A stretch of 64,000 nt of DNA from Rhizobium sp. ICMP 5592 (GCF_009498525.1 NZ_QSNT01000002.1:62001-126000), one strand, 5' to 3'. Counted from the stretch's first letter, positions 23,619 through 33,990 are shown. A program made the numbers and translations. The notes: generated by a model not told the origin, from the sequence alone.

Positions 23619-24641
23619 ATGGCGCAAAAGATAAAACTGTCTACCATTGCGGAAACGCTGGGTATTTCAACGGCAACTGTATCTCTTGCCTTACGCGATA
23701 GTCCGCTGGTGGCGGTCAATACGCGCGAGAAGATCAAGGATCAGGCTCGGGCGCTGGGTTATATCTACAACCGCCGCGCCGCCAGCCTCAGGACATCGCG
23801 ATCCGGGATCATCGGCGTTGTCGTTCATGACATCATGAACCCGTTCTATGGCGAAATCCTCAAGGCGATCGAAAGCGAGCTCGATCGCAGCCGCCACACG
23901 TTCATCCTCTCCAACCACTACGATTCGGTCGAGAAGCAGCGGACCTTCATCGAAACCCTGCTGCAGCTTGGCGGCGACGGCGTCATCATGTCGCCGGCGA
24001 TCGGCACGCCGGCGGAGGATTTCGACCTGGCGGAGGAAAACGGCATGCCGGCTATCCTCGTTGCCCGCTCGATGGAGGGGCTGGATCTGCCGACCTATCG
24101 CGGTGACGACAGCTACGGCATTTCGCTTGCCACCAATCACCTGATCAGCCTCGGCCACCGCACCATCGCGATGATCGGCGGCACAGACCAGACCTCAACC
24201 GGCCGCGATCGTTACCAGGGTTATGTCAACGCACTGCGCAAGGCAGGGATCGAGGTTGATCCGGACCTGCGCATCCCCGGCGCCCGCTCCAAGCAGGGCG
24301 GCTTCGAGGCGGCGGTGCATTTCCTGTCGCTGCCGCAGAAGCCGACGGCCGCTGTCTGCTGGAACGATCTCGTCGCCATCGGCCTGATGAACGGCATTTC
24401 CCGCGCCGGCCTTGTGCCGGGTAAGGATATTTCGGTCACCGGCTATGACGATCTGGAGGAGGCGGCGATCGCGACGCCGGCGCTGACGACGGTGTGGAAC
24501 GGCCAGGCGGAAGTTGGAAGGCTTGCGGCACGCGCGCTTTTGGATAGGCTGGCGGGCAGCCATGAGCCGGATGGTATCCATCTTATCAAGCCGGAAATGC
24601 GTATTCGCCAGTCGACATCTCCCTATCAGGCCCGCCAATAG
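23619..24641 (+). CDS. LacI-family transcriptional regulator
   Basis: A 340-residue LacI/GalR repressor. The HTH and hinge are at residues 6-60 (LSTIAETLGISTATVSLALRDSPLVAVNTREKI), followed by a periplasmic-binding-protein-like effector domain starting GIIGVVVHDIMNPFYGEIL and containing GDDSYGISLATNHLISLGHR and VTGYDDLEEAAIATPALTTV. It probably binds a sugar or sugar acid and controls the hydroxyacid dehydrogenase gene 31 bp downstream on the same strand. GGGGAGGGGAG before the ATG gives a strong ribosome site. The identity of the effector cannot be deduced. Confidence 0.92.
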   Translation: MAQKIKLSTIAETLGISTATVSLALRDSPLVAVNTREKIKDQARALGYIYNRRAASLRTSRSGIIGVVVHDIMNPFYGEILKAIESELDRSRHTFILSNHYDSVEKQRTFIETLLQLGGDGVIMSPAIGTPAEDFDLAEENGMPAILVARSMEGLDLPTYRGDDSYGISLATNHLISLGHRTIAMIGGTDQTSTGRDRYQGYVNALRKAGIEVDPDLRIPGARSKQGGFEAAVHFLSLPQKPTAAVCWNDLVAIGLMNGISRAGLVPGKDISVTGYDDLEEAAIATPALTTVWNGQAEVGRLAARALLDRLAGSHEPDGIHLIKPEMRIRQSTSPYQARQ

Positions 24642-24672
24642 CGCCGCACGACGTATTCAAGAGGAAAGATCC

Positions 24673-25641
24673 ATGCCCGATAACCGCACCACCATCCTCG
24701 TTCCGGGGAAGATACATCCGCGCGTCCTCGAAAGGCTTGGCGGGCATTTCGATGTCATCGCCGCCGACCGCGGTGAGAGCCCCCAGGTCGATGCCGGGAC
24801 CGCTGCGCGAGTGCGCGGTGTTGCTGTAGCCGGTGGTTTCAACGCGGCCTGGATCGACGCCTTTCCGAACATCGAGGTCATCGCGAATTTCGGCGTCGGC
24901 TATGACGGTATCGACGTCAATCACGCGGCAGCGAAGGGTGTCGTCGTCACCAATACGCCCGACGTGCTGAACGACGAAGTGGCCGATACGGCGATCGCGC
25001 TGCTTTTGAACACGCTGCGCCTGTTTCCGCAGGCGGAAACCTGGCTGCGGGAGGGCCGCTGGGCGAACGAGGGGCCTTTCCCGCTTTCACCTTTCTCGTT
25101 GAAGGGGCGGCGCGTCGGTATTTATGGCCTTGGTCGCATCGGCCAGGAGATCGCCAAGCGTCTGGAGCCGTTCAAGGTGAAGATCGGCTACCACACCCGC
25201 ACGCCGCGCACGGAACTGGCCTATGACTATTATCCGTCGCTGAAGGCGATGGCGGAGGACGTGGATACGCTGATCAGCATCGTGCCGAAGACGCCGGAGA
25301 CGCATAAGGTCATTGATGCCGAGATCCTGTCGGCGCTCGGGCCGCAGGGCGTGTTCATCAATGTCGGGCGCGGCTGGTCGGTGGATGACGACGCGCTGAT
25401 CACCGCCCTTGGAAACGGCACGCTCGGGGCCGCCGGCCTCGATGTCTTCTACGACGAGCCGAACGTTCCGGCGGGTTATCTCTCCCTGCCGAACGTTTCG
25501 CTGCTGCCGCATGTGGCGTCCGCCTCGGTGCCGACGCGCAACGCGATGGCCGATCTCGTTGCGGACAACATCATCGAGTGGTTCGGCAAGGGTGCGGCGC
25601 TGACGCCGGTGCCGGAAACCCCGGTCAAGCCAAAGGGCTGA
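24673..25641 (+). CDS. D-isomer-specific 2-hydroxyacid dehydrogenase
   Basis: A 322-residue NAD(P)-dependent enzyme that interconverts a 2-keto acid and a D-2-hydroxy acid, probably in the glyoxylate/hydroxypyruvate/2-ketogluconate reductase group. The nucleotide fold is GIYGLGRIG at 149-157. The catalytic residues are Arg233 (GRGWSVDD), Glu262 (FYDEP) and His280 (LLPHVAS). The ATG at 24673 has GAGGAAAGA upstream; the open frame further up overlaps the LacI gene and is not used. With the LacI regulator 31 bp before it, the two form a likely operon for sugar-acid or hydroxyacid metabolism. Its TGA is shared in a TGATCA palindrome with the stop of the convergent PuuD-like gene. Confidence 0.92.
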   Translation: MPDNRTTILVPGKIHPRVLERLGGHFDVIAADRGESPQVDAGTAARVRGVAVAGGFNAAWIDAFPNIEVIANFGVGYDGIDVNHAAAKGVVVTNTPDVLNDEVADTAIALLLNTLRLFPQAETWLREGRWANEGPFPLSPFSLKGRRVGIYGLGRIGQEIAKRLEPFKVKIGYHTRTPRTELAYDYYPSLKAMAEDVDTLISIVPKTPETHKVIDAEILSALGPQGVFINVGRGWSVDDDALITALGNGTLGAAGLDVFYDEPNVPAGYLSLPNVSLLPHVASASVPTRNAMADLVADNIIEWFGKGAALTPVPETPVKPKG

Positions 25642-26430
25642 TCAGAGTGCCGATTGGCGGCGGGGAATGGCTATAGGCTGTTCCTTGGCCGCCGCATAGT
25701 CGCGCACGGCATCGCCGAAGGCGACAAACAGCTTGCGCGACGGCGAATCCGTTTCCGCCCAATATTCCGGATGCCACTGCACGCCAACGGCGAAGGCCTT
25801 GGCGTCGATGACGGAAACGGCCTCGATCGTGCCGTCCTCGGCGATGGCTTCCACCTGCAGCCGTGGCGCCGTATCGGCGATTGCTTGCCTGTGCAGCGAG
25901 TTGACACGCACCTCGCCGGGGCCGACGACGGCGGCGATGCAGGAGCCTTCCTTGACGAAAACGCTCTGGCGGATCGAATACATGGTGTCGCGGTCGACAT
26001 TCTGCGGCTTGCGATGATCCCAGATACCCGGCTGCTCCTGGATTTCGCTGGCGAGCGTACCGCCGAGCGCGACGTTCAGCTCCTGGATGCCGCGGCAGAT
26101 GGCGAGCATCGGAATGGCGCGCTCGATGGCGCGGCGGATGAGGGGCAGCGATGTGGCGTCGCGGGCGGGGTCGAAGGGGCCGTCGCTCTCGTGGGCCTGC
26201 TTGCCATAGAGCGAAGGATGAACGTTGGTGGCGGAGCCGGATACCAGCAGCCCGTCGACGCGGTCGAGAATGGCGTCGATATCGTTACCGTCTTCCATCG
26301 CCGGGACGATCAGTGCCATCACGTCGGCGGCCTTGACGGCGGCGCGGATATATTGCTGCTGCACCGCATGCCAGGCCGCGCCGTCGAATTCGCGGATATC
26401 GGCGGGAATGGCGATGATCGGTCTGGACAT
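25642..26430 (-). CDS. Class I glutamine amidotransferase-like hydrolase (PuuD/peptidase C26 family)
   Basis: A 262-residue protein of the gamma-glutamyl-GABA hydrolase family. The catalytic triad is visible: Cys112 in AICRGIQELN, His220 and Glu222 in VQWHPEYW. PuuD splits gamma-glutamyl-GABA to glutamate and GABA in putrescine breakdown, but related enzymes act on other gamma-glutamyl amides, and no puuABC genes are close. The ATG at 26430 has GGAG at 10 bp; the upstream 40-codon extension includes no ribosome site. The stop abuts that of the hydroxyacid dehydrogenase on the other strand. A 296-bp divergent gap with no further gene separates it from the TRAP binding protein. Confidence 0.88.
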   Translation of the reverse strand: MSRPIIAIPADIREFDGAAWHAVQQQYIRAAVKAADVMALIVPAMEDGNDIDAILDRVDGLLVSGSATNVHPSLYGKQAHESDGPFDPARDATSLPLIRRAIERAIPMLAICRGIQELNVALGGTLASEIQEQPGIWDHRKPQNVDRDTMYSIRQSVFVKEGSCIAAVVGPGEVRVNSLHRQAIADTAPRLQVEAIAEDGTIEAVSVIDAKAFAVGVQWHPEYWAETDSPSRKLFVAFGDAVRDYAAAKEQPIAIPRRQSAL

Positions 26431-26717
26431 GCGAGGCTCCGGAAACATGCAAAACTGCCGGGCCTGGTCGAGACCCCGAATGAATATGGTGTCGATGCCG
26501 CGATCGGCCAACTTGTCGGCAAATCTACGCGAAGAGCAGGCGTTCGGCAACGCGGGACGGCTGCGGCTGCGCTTTGTTTCCCTTTGTCATGATGATGTAC
26601 AGGAATCGCCATAATGCAGTGCAAAAGCAAACTTGAAAGACAATACGCGGCATGGTTAAGCTCAAATGCTTGCGCCATGATCGGGAGAATCTCTTTCCCG
26701 CAATGCCATCCGTGTGA

Positions 26718-27833
<1,116 letters not shown>

Positions 27834-28063
27834 CCGACGATGCTTTGCTGATTGTTGTTTTCTATTTTAGCATTTCATGACGAAGAAACTATAACAAAAG
27901 TAGAGCATAGTTTCATCTATTGCCCGAATGCGGTGCAAAATATCACTAAAAATCGATGTAAATTATCGCATGGATTGGAAAATCCATCCGAATATGCGTG
28001 ATCTGGGCAATCAAATTTTAAAACGTTTCAACTAGAGTTCGCGCCGCATCAGGGGAGCTCTGA
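27834..28063. other. AT-rich intergenic region without gene
   Basis: About 230 bp that are visibly richer in A and T than the surroundings (for example the TATAACAAAAGTAG and ATCACTAAAAATCG stretches). No reading frame or clear hairpin terminator is seen. It likely holds the promoter of the following GGDEF-EAL gene, whose ribosome site is AGGGGAG. Confidence 0.4.
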
Positions 28064-30367
28064 ATGAAGCCTCAAAACCCGAACATCGTACCGACGGATG
28101 TCTATCTGTCGTTCGTCAGTTCGCTTTTCGGAAACCGTAGCACATTGCTTACGGGGGTATTCGTTCATATCCTCACCTATGTCATTGTCTTCCTGAGCAC
28201 GGGCGCCGGCATCTATCTTGGTTTCTGCCTTGTCTTGGCCATCGTCTTCGCTTCCCGCATCCATTCGTTCCGGCAATTCGACGCGCTGGATAAGAGCACC
28301 CTTTCGCATGCGGATATCGCGCGCTGGGAAACGCGTTATGTGTTCGGCGCGACGGCATCGGCACTGATCCTCGGTGTCGGCAGCGGTTATGCCATCCTGA
28401 TCGTCCACAATCCGCTGGCGGAATTTATCTGCGTCGCGGTGACCATGGGGTCGATGGTATCGATCCTTGGCCGCAACTATGGTTCCCAGAAGGCGATCGA
28501 CCTGCAGACCATGGCGTGCTGCCTGCCGATCATCGTCGCCTGCCTGATGTCGGGACAGCCTTATATGGCAATCGTTTCCATCATGCTGGTGCCCTTCGGG
28601 CTGACGACGCGTTCGATGGCGAGCAACCTTCGTGAGTTTCTCTACAAGAATGTCATCGCGTCGCGCGAGATATCGCTGATCGCTGATCGGTTCGACACGG
28701 CGCTCAACAACATGACGCATGGCCTGTTCATGCTGGATGCCGACAACCGTATCCTGGTGGTCAATCGAAAGGCTTGCGAACTTCTCAATCTGACGAATCC
28801 GCAGCAGCTCAGGGATTGCGATTTCGACGTGGTGTTGCGCTATGGCGTACGCCATGCCTCCATCGATGGTTCTCTTCCGGGCCTGATCCAACAGCAGATC
28901 GAGCAGCTTGTCGACGGCTCGCTGTCGCGCACGCTGATTGAGCTTGGCGAGGACCTGTTTCTGGAGTTTTCGGCGAGCCGTCGCGCCGACGGTATCGTCA
29001 TCCTGATTTTCGAGGACGTCACGGCGCGTATCCGGGCCGAGCGCAAGATCCTGCATATGGTGCGCTTCGATTCGCTGACCGGCCTGCCGAACCGCGAATA
29101 CTTCGCCGAATTGACGAAGGAGAAGCTGGCCGCGCATGTTGGCGACGGCCGGATCGGCTTTCTGGTTCTCGATGTCGATGATTTCAAGCACGTCAACGAT
29201 TTCAAGGGGCATGTGACCGGCGATCGGCTGCTGGTCGCCATCGCCACGCGGTTGAGGGACACGGCGGGTGATAGGGCGCTTTGCGCGCGCCTAGTCGGGG
29301 ACCAGTTCGTGCTGTTCTTCCCGAACGATGATGGCGTCTGGGATCTGGATGGCCGCATAGCCGCGCTGCATGCGGCGATGGCAGGCACCTACGAGGTGGA
29401 TGATCATAGCCTTCGTATCTCCTTCAGCGGCGGCTATGTGACCATGTCGAGTTGCGAGTTCCGTCCGGAAGAATGGCTGATCAAGGCCGATCTGGCACTC
29501 TTCGACACCAAGTTGCGGACGAAGGGCGGCTGCTCCGCTTTCGAAGAGGAGATGGACGCCCGCTACATCGAGCGGCAAAAGCTGAAGACCGATCTGCGCG
29601 AGGCAATCGAAGCCGGCAAGCTGCATGCGGTCTATCAGCCGATGTTCACGCCGGACGGCCGCCGCATCGATTGCTGCGAAGCGCTGGCGCGTTGGGTTCA
29701 TCCGGAAAAAGGGCCGATCCCGCCCAACATCTTCGTTGCGATCGCCGAGGAGATGGGGATCGTTTCCGGCATAACCCGCTTCATGCTCAACCGGGCCTGT
29801 CGGGATTGTGCCGGCTGGCCGCGGCCTCTTTCGGTCTCGGTCAATCTCTCGGCGCAGGATCTGCGCGGCAATGACATTGTCGCTGTCGTCATGGAAGCGC
29901 TGGAGGCATCGGGACTGGAGCCGTCACGTCTGCACCTGGAGGTGACCGAAAGCTGCCTGATGGATGAGATTGCCACCGTTCGCTCCATTCTCGCCGATCT
30001 CAGGGCAAAGGGCATCACCATTGCGATCGATGATTTCGGGACCGGGTTTTCCAGTCTCAGCTATCTCGATTCATTGCCGGTGGATATCGTCAAGATCGAT
30101 CGCTCCTTTGTGCACGAAATCACCGGCGACAGCCGCCGTTTCAAGCTCCTGTGCGGCATTGCCGATCTTTCCAGGGCTCTGGGTCTGAAAGTCGTCGTCG
30201 AAGGCGTCGAGACACCGGAGCAATTGGCACTCATCAATGAGCGCGGCCTGGCCGATGTGATCCAGGGCTATGTGTTTTCGATGCCGTTGTCGCCGGCGCG
30301 GATTGGCGAGCTGATAGACAGTCTCGATCGCAATCGGCCGGCCCTGCGCCAGGATATCCCGGCCTGA
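28064..30367 (+). CDS. Membrane PAS-GGDEF-EAL protein with degenerate GGDEF, likely c-di-GMP phosphodiesterase
   Basis: A 767-residue protein with several N-terminal membrane helices (about residues 28-65, 93-115, 119-137, 148-180), a PAS-like domain (about 205-325), GGDEF (330-490) and EAL (505-755). The cyclase signature is altered to VGDQF at 411-415, losing the first Gly and the catalytic Glu, so cyclase activity is improbable; such domains often become GTP-binding regulators. The EAL domain keeps E539-A-L, VNLSAQDL, LEVTES, DDFGTG, VEGVE and IQGYVFS and should hydrolyse c-di-GMP. It differs from the intact dual-domain protein at 3697. The ATG follows AGGGGAGCTCTGA. It is monocistronic as far as can be seen. 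Confidence 0.9.
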   Translation: MKPQNPNIVPTDVYLSFVSSLFGNRSTLLTGVFVHILTYVIVFLSTGAGIYLGFCLVLAIVFASRIHSFRQFDALDKSTLSHADIARWETRYVFGATASALILGVGSGYAILIVHNPLAEFICVAVTMGSMVSILGRNYGSQKAIDLQTMACCLPIIVACLMSGQPYMAIVSIMLVPFGLTTRSMASNLREFLYKNVIASREISLIADRFDTALNNMTHGLFMLDADNRILVVNRKACELLNLTNPQQLRDCDFDVVLRYGVRHASIDGSLPGLIQQQIEQLVDGSLSRTLIELGEDLFLEFSASRRADGIVILIFEDVTARIRAERKILHMVRFDSLTGLPNREYFAELTKEKLAAHVGDGRIGFLVLDVDDFKHVNDFKGHVTGDRLLVAIATRLRDTAGDRALCARLVGDQFVLFFPNDDGVWDLDGRIAALHAAMAGTYEVDDHSLRISFSGGYVTMSSCEFRPEEWLIKADLALFDTKLRTKGGCSAFEEEMDARYIERQKLKTDLREAIEAGKLHAVYQPMFTPDGRRIDCCEALARWVHPEKGPIPPNIFVAIAEEMGIVSGITRFMLNRACRDCAGWPRPLSVSVNLSAQDLRGNDIVAVVMEALEASGLEPSRLHLEVTESCLMDEIATVRSILADLRAKGITIAIDDFGTGFSSLSYLDSLPVDIVKIDRSFVHEITGDSRRFKLLCGIADLSRALGLKVVVEGVETPEQLALINERGLADVIQGYVFSMPLSPARIGELIDSLDRNRPALRQDIPA

Positions 30368-30601
30368 GGCGGCCGAGAGCGCTTCGACCGGTTTTTGCTC
30401 GCCCCGAAAGTTGTCGCACGAGGAGATTGAACCTCTGCGACGTTCTCGTGCATTGCATTTTTTCTCGCTTTGTGTAACGCCTCGGTAGAGGAAATCTGGC
30501 TGCGGTGACCCTGTTGGGAGATGCCGTCGCTTTAGAGGGCGAACTCCAGCCGGCAGCTGTTGCAAGGCCTGTCGGGGAGCGGATTGAGGGGAGATTTTTG
30601 C

Positions 30602-30826
30602 ATGGCCGAACATCATACCGGACCGATCGAAACCGGTGCTCCGATGGATTACAAGGAGCACGAGAAAACCTATAACGGGTTCCTTTTGGTCGCCAGGGTT
30701 GGATCGGCGATCATCGCCGCGCTGTTGATCGCGATGACAGCGGGTTTCTTCGGTCACGCCGGCCTGTTCGGCGGGTTTCTCATTTTCGTGGTTCTTTCAA
30801 TCGTTGGCGTCTTTCTCGCGCGCTGA
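30602..30826 (+). CDS. Small membrane protein resembling aa3-type cytochrome oxidase subunit IV
   Basis: A 74-residue protein: a soluble N-terminal segment MDYKEHEKTYNGFLL (about 15-29) followed by two hydrophobic helices (about 30-50 and 54-73). The EHxxTYxxF motif is that of the bacterial aa3-type cytochrome c oxidase subunit IV family, small single-gene proteins often found next to pnt genes in rhizobia. The ATG at 30602 is preceded by GAGGGGAG. It lies 109 bp before pntAA on the same strand. Whether it joins the oxidase or simply travels with the transhydrogenase is unproven. The upstream 234-bp gap holds no gene. Confidence 0.75.
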   Translation: MAEHHTGPIETGAPMDYKEHEKTYNGFLLVARVGSAIIAALLIAMTAGFFGHAGLFGGFLIFVVLSIVGVFLAR

Positions 30827-30935
30827 ACGACGCCGGGCCGTGCGGCCCGCGCCTTCCCTGAAATCTTGGCCTGATTTTGCAGGCTGTTGCGCTGCTGTCT
30901 CCAGCAGGGCTGTCGTTTGATGCGAGGTGGTGTCG

Positions 30936-32099
30936 TTGGGCAATCTGGTTCTTGTCGCCAAGGAGACCGTGGGGGATGAGACGCGCGTCGCGGCGTCCGT
31001 CGAAACGGTGAAGAAGATGAAAAGCCTCGGCTTCGATGTCGTGGTGGAAGCCGGTGCCGGCGCCCTGTCGCGCATTCCGGATAGCGAATACGAGGCTATC
31101 GGCGCGCGCATCGGCGCCGTCAAGGATGCCAAGCGGGCCGACGTCATCCTCAAGGTCAGGCGGCCGACACCCAAGGAGATTACCGGCTACAAGCGCGGCG
31201 CGATCGTCATCGCCATTATGGATCCCTATGGCAACGAGGCCGCTCTGGTCGAGATGGCGAGAGCAGGGCTGACGAGCTTCGCCATGGAGCTGATGCCGCG
31301 CATTACCCGCGCGCAGTCGATGGACGTTCTGTCGTCGCAAGCCAATCTTGCCGGCTATCAGGCCGTCATCGAGGCGGCCGCGGTCTATGACAGGGCGCTG
31401 CCGATGATGATGACGGCGGCGGGCACGGTGCCGGCGGCCAAGGTCTTCGTCATGGGCGCCGGTGTTGCCGGCCTGCAGGCGATCGCGACGGCACGGCGCC
31501 TTGGCGCGCAGGTGTCGGCCACGGACGTCCGGCCGGCCGCGAAAGAACAGGTCGCTTCGTTGGGCGCGAAATTCATCGCCGTCGAGGACGAGGAGTTCAA
31601 GGCGGCGGAAACCGCCGGCGGATATGCCAAGGAGATGTCGGAAGCCTATCAGGCCAAGCAGGCGGCCCTCGTTGCCGAGCATATCTCCAAGCAGGATATC
31701 GTCATCACGACGGCCCTGATTCCCGGTCGCCCGGCGCCGCGGCTCGTCAGCCGTGAGATGCTGAAGACGATGCGTCCCGGCGCGGTTGCCGTCGATCTTG
31801 CGGTCGAGCGCGGCGGCAACATCGAGGGCGCCGAATTCGGTGAAGTGGCCGATGTCGAAGGCGTCAAGGTGGTTGGCTATGCCAACATGGCCGGTCGCGT
31901 TGCGGCAAGCGCGTCCGCTCTCTACGCCAAGAACCTCGTCACCTTCCTGGAGACGATGGTGGACAAGGATACGAAGAGCCTCGGCCTCAACCGCGCCGAT
32001 GAATTGATCAAGGCGACGATGCTGACCGATGGCGGCGAGGTCGTGCATCCGAATTTCGTCGATCCCGATCAGCCGACCGTCAACAAGGGAGATGTCTAA
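30936..32099 (+). CDS. pntAA: NAD(P) transhydrogenase subunit alpha part 1 (PntAA)
   Basis: About 387 residues: the soluble NAD(H)-binding dI domain of proton-translocating transhydrogenase, related to alanine dehydrogenase. It exchanges hydride with NADP(H) bound to dIII, driven by proton entry. Seen are the N-terminal VAKETVGDETRVAA, the RAQSMDVLSSQANLAGYQAV segment, the nucleotide loop VFVMGAGVAGLQAIATARRLGA and AVAVDLAVERGGN. The start is not ATG. GTG codons at 30927 and 30930 lie too close to the GAGG (30924-30927), while TTG at 30936 is spaced 8 bases from it and gives MGNLVLVAKE, which fits the family. The TAA is directly followed by the pntAB ATG. Confidence 0.93.
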   Translation: MGNLVLVAKETVGDETRVAASVETVKKMKSLGFDVVVEAGAGALSRIPDSEYEAIGARIGAVKDAKRADVILKVRRPTPKEITGYKRGAIVIAIMDPYGNEAALVEMARAGLTSFAMELMPRITRAQSMDVLSSQANLAGYQAVIEAAAVYDRALPMMMTAAGTVPAAKVFVMGAGVAGLQAIATARRLGAQVSATDVRPAAKEQVASLGAKFIAVEDEEFKAAETAGGYAKEMSEAYQAKQAALVAEHISKQDIVITTALIPGRPAPRLVSREMLKTMRPGAVAVDLAVERGGNIEGAEFGEVADVEGVKVVGYANMAGRVAASASALYAKNLVTFLETMVDKDTKSLGLNRADELIKATMLTDGGEVVHPNFVDPDQPTVNKGDV

Positions 32100-32498
32100 A
32101 TGGCCAGCCAAGCAATGGATCAGGCGCTCCAGCAACTGAACGACGCCGTCACCGCCGTCAGGACCGCCGCTGCGCAGGCTCCGGAGACCGTTAGCGCCGT
32201 ATCCGGCGGGGCGATCGACCCCTTCGTCTTCCAGCTGGCGATCTTCGTGCTGGCGATCTTCGTCGGTTACTATGTTGTCTGGTCGGTGACGCCGGCCCTG
32301 CATACGCCGCTGATGGCAGTGACGAATGCCATTTCCTCGGTCATCGTCGTCGGCGCGCTGCTCGCGGTCGGCATTTCCGCGAGCGGGCTTGCGACGGGCT
32401 TCGGTTTCGTGGCGCTGGTACTCGTTTCGGTCAATATCGTCGGCGGTTTCCTTGTCACCCAGCGCATGCTGGCGATGTACAAGAAGAAAGACAAGTGA
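32100..32498 (+). CDS. pntAB: NAD(P) transhydrogenase subunit alpha part 2 (PntAB)
   Basis: A 132-residue membrane part of the split alpha subunit. An Ala- and Gln-rich N-terminal extension (about 1-40) precedes DPFVFQLAIFVLAIFVGYYVVW and two more hydrophobic helices, ending in a basic tail MYKKKDK. In E. coli this region is fused to the dI domain; the three-gene split seen here is the usual alphaproteobacterial arrangement. It starts one base after the pntAA stop (TAAATG) and is followed by pntB after 7 bp, so all three subunits are made from one message in the inner membrane. Confidence 0.93.
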   Translation: MASQAMDQALQQLNDAVTAVRTAAAQAPETVSAVSGGAIDPFVFQLAIFVLAIFVGYYVVWSVTPALHTPLMAVTNAISSVIVVGALLAVGISASGLATGFGFVALVLVSVNIVGGFLVTQRMLAMYKKKDK

Positions 32499-32505
32499 GG
32501 GCGGC

Positions 32506-33903
32506 ATGCTGAGCAATATCGCGGCCTTCCTCTATCTTGTTTCCGGCGTGCTGTTCATCTTGGCGCTGCGCGGCCTGTCGCATCCGGCCACCAGTCGCCG
32601 CGGCAATCTCTACGGCATGGTCGGCATGGGCATCGCCATCGCCACGACGCTGGTGCTAGCGACGCCGTCCTTCGGCGGCCTGGTGCTGATCGTCCTCGGT
32701 CTCGCGATCGGCGGTGGGGCAGGGGCCTATATTGCCCGTGTCATCCCGATGACCTCGATGCCACAGCTCGTGGCCGGTTTCCATTCTCTGGTCGGTCTGG
32801 CGGCTGTGCTGGTTGCGGCTTCGGCGCTCTATACGCCGTCCTCCTTCGGCATCGGCAATATCGGTTTGATCCATACCGAGGCACGCATCGAAATGGCGAT
32901 TGGCGTTGCCATCGGCGCGCTGACTTTCACCGGCTCGATCATCGCCTTCCTGAAGCTCGACGGGCGCATGTCCGGCAAGCCGATCCTGCTGCCCTATCGT
33001 CATCTCATCAATGCCGGCCTGCTGGCGCTGATCCTGTTCTTCATGATGGGCCTGGCGATCAGCGAAAGCCATTTCGATTTCTGGGCAATCGTCGTCCTGG
33101 CGCTGGTGCTTGGCGTGTTGCTGATCGTGCCGATCGGCGGCGCCGACATGCCGGTCGTCGTGTCGATGCTGAATTCCTATTCCGGCTGGGCGGCGGCGGG
33201 CATCGGCTTTACGCTCGGCAATCTGGCGCTGATCATCACCGGCGCGCTGGTCGGCTCCTCGGGCGCGATCCTGTCCTATATCATGTGCAAGGGCATGAAT
33301 CGCTCCTTCGTCTCCGTCATTCTCGGCGGTTTTGGCGGCGAGGCGTCCGCCGGCGGCACCGACAACAGCGACAAGACGGTGAAGCTCGGATCCGCCGAGG
33401 ATGCGGCCTATCTGATGGCGAATGCCTCGAAGGTCATCATCGTGCCGGGCTACGGCATGGCGGTGGCGCAGGCCCAGCATGCGCTGCGTGAAATGGCCGA
33501 CCGCCTGAAGGCGCATGGTGTCGACGTGAAATATGCCATTCATCCGGTCGCCGGCCGCATGCCCGGCCATATGAACGTGCTGCTCGCCGAGGCCAATGTT
33601 CCCTATGACGAGGTGTTCGAGCTCGAGGACATCAATTCGGAACTCGCCCAGGCCGATGTCGCCTATGTCATCGGTGCCAACGACGTCACCAATCCGGCAG
33701 CGCGCGACGACAAGACCTCGCCGATCTACGGCATGCCGATCCTCGACGTCGACAAGGCCAAGACCTGCCTCTTCGTCAAGCGCTCCCTCGGCTCCGGCTA
33801 TGCCGGCATCGACAATACGCTGTTCTACAAGGACGGCACGATGATGCTGCTCGGCGACGCCAAGAAGGTGACGGAGGAGATCGTCAAGGCGATGAATGAG
33901 TAG
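32506..33903 (+). CDS. pntB: NAD(P) transhydrogenase subunit beta (PntB)
   Basis: A 465-residue subunit with about nine membrane helices in the first 280 residues (dII, the proton channel, including MIPMTSMPQLVAGFHSLVGLAA-like segments) and a C-terminal NADP(H)-binding dIII. The dIII part shows VIIVPGYGMAVAQAQHALREM, VKYAIHPVAGRMPGHMNVLLAEA and YVIGANDVTNPAAR, all diagnostic. It completes the enzyme that makes NADPH from NADH at the expense of the proton gradient. The ATG at 32506 has GAGGGCGG upstream. A hairpin-forming repeat of the CTCC/GGAG type follows the stop. Confidence 0.95.
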   Translation: MLSNIAAFLYLVSGVLFILALRGLSHPATSRRGNLYGMVGMGIAIATTLVLATPSFGGLVLIVLGLAIGGGAGAYIARVIPMTSMPQLVAGFHSLVGLAAVLVAASALYTPSSFGIGNIGLIHTEARIEMAIGVAIGALTFTGSIIAFLKLDGRMSGKPILLPYRHLINAGLLALILFFMMGLAISESHFDFWAIVVLALVLGVLLIVPIGGADMPVVVSMLNSYSGWAAAGIGFTLGNLALIITGALVGSSGAILSYIMCKGMNRSFVSVILGGFGGEASAGGTDNSDKTVKLGSAEDAAYLMANASKVIIVPGYGMAVAQAQHALREMADRLKAHGVDVKYAIHPVAGRMPGHMNVLLAEANVPYDEVFELEDINSELAQADVAYVIGANDVTNPAARDDKTSPIYGMPILDVDKAKTCLFVKRSLGSGYAGIDNTLFYKDGTMMLLGDAKKVTEEIVKAMNE

Positions 33904-33909
33904 AAAGCG

Positions 33910-33952
33910 CCAGCCTTCTCCAATCTAGGGGAGAGGGCAGATGTGCTGGCTT
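33910..33952. repeat. Palindromic repeat after pntB
   Basis: CCAGC...GCTGG (33910-33951) encloses TTCTCC-AATCTA-GGGGAGAGGG, giving a stem-loop with a TTTG after it on the plus strand. It shares the CTCC/GGGGAGAGGG motif with the repeats at 25-50 and 47827-47848 and may end the pnt transcript. The remaining bases to 33990 hold no gene. Confidence 0.45.
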
Positions 33953-33990
33953 TGACGGGTATTTCCGGAGTCCACGTCGTAGGCCGAGCC

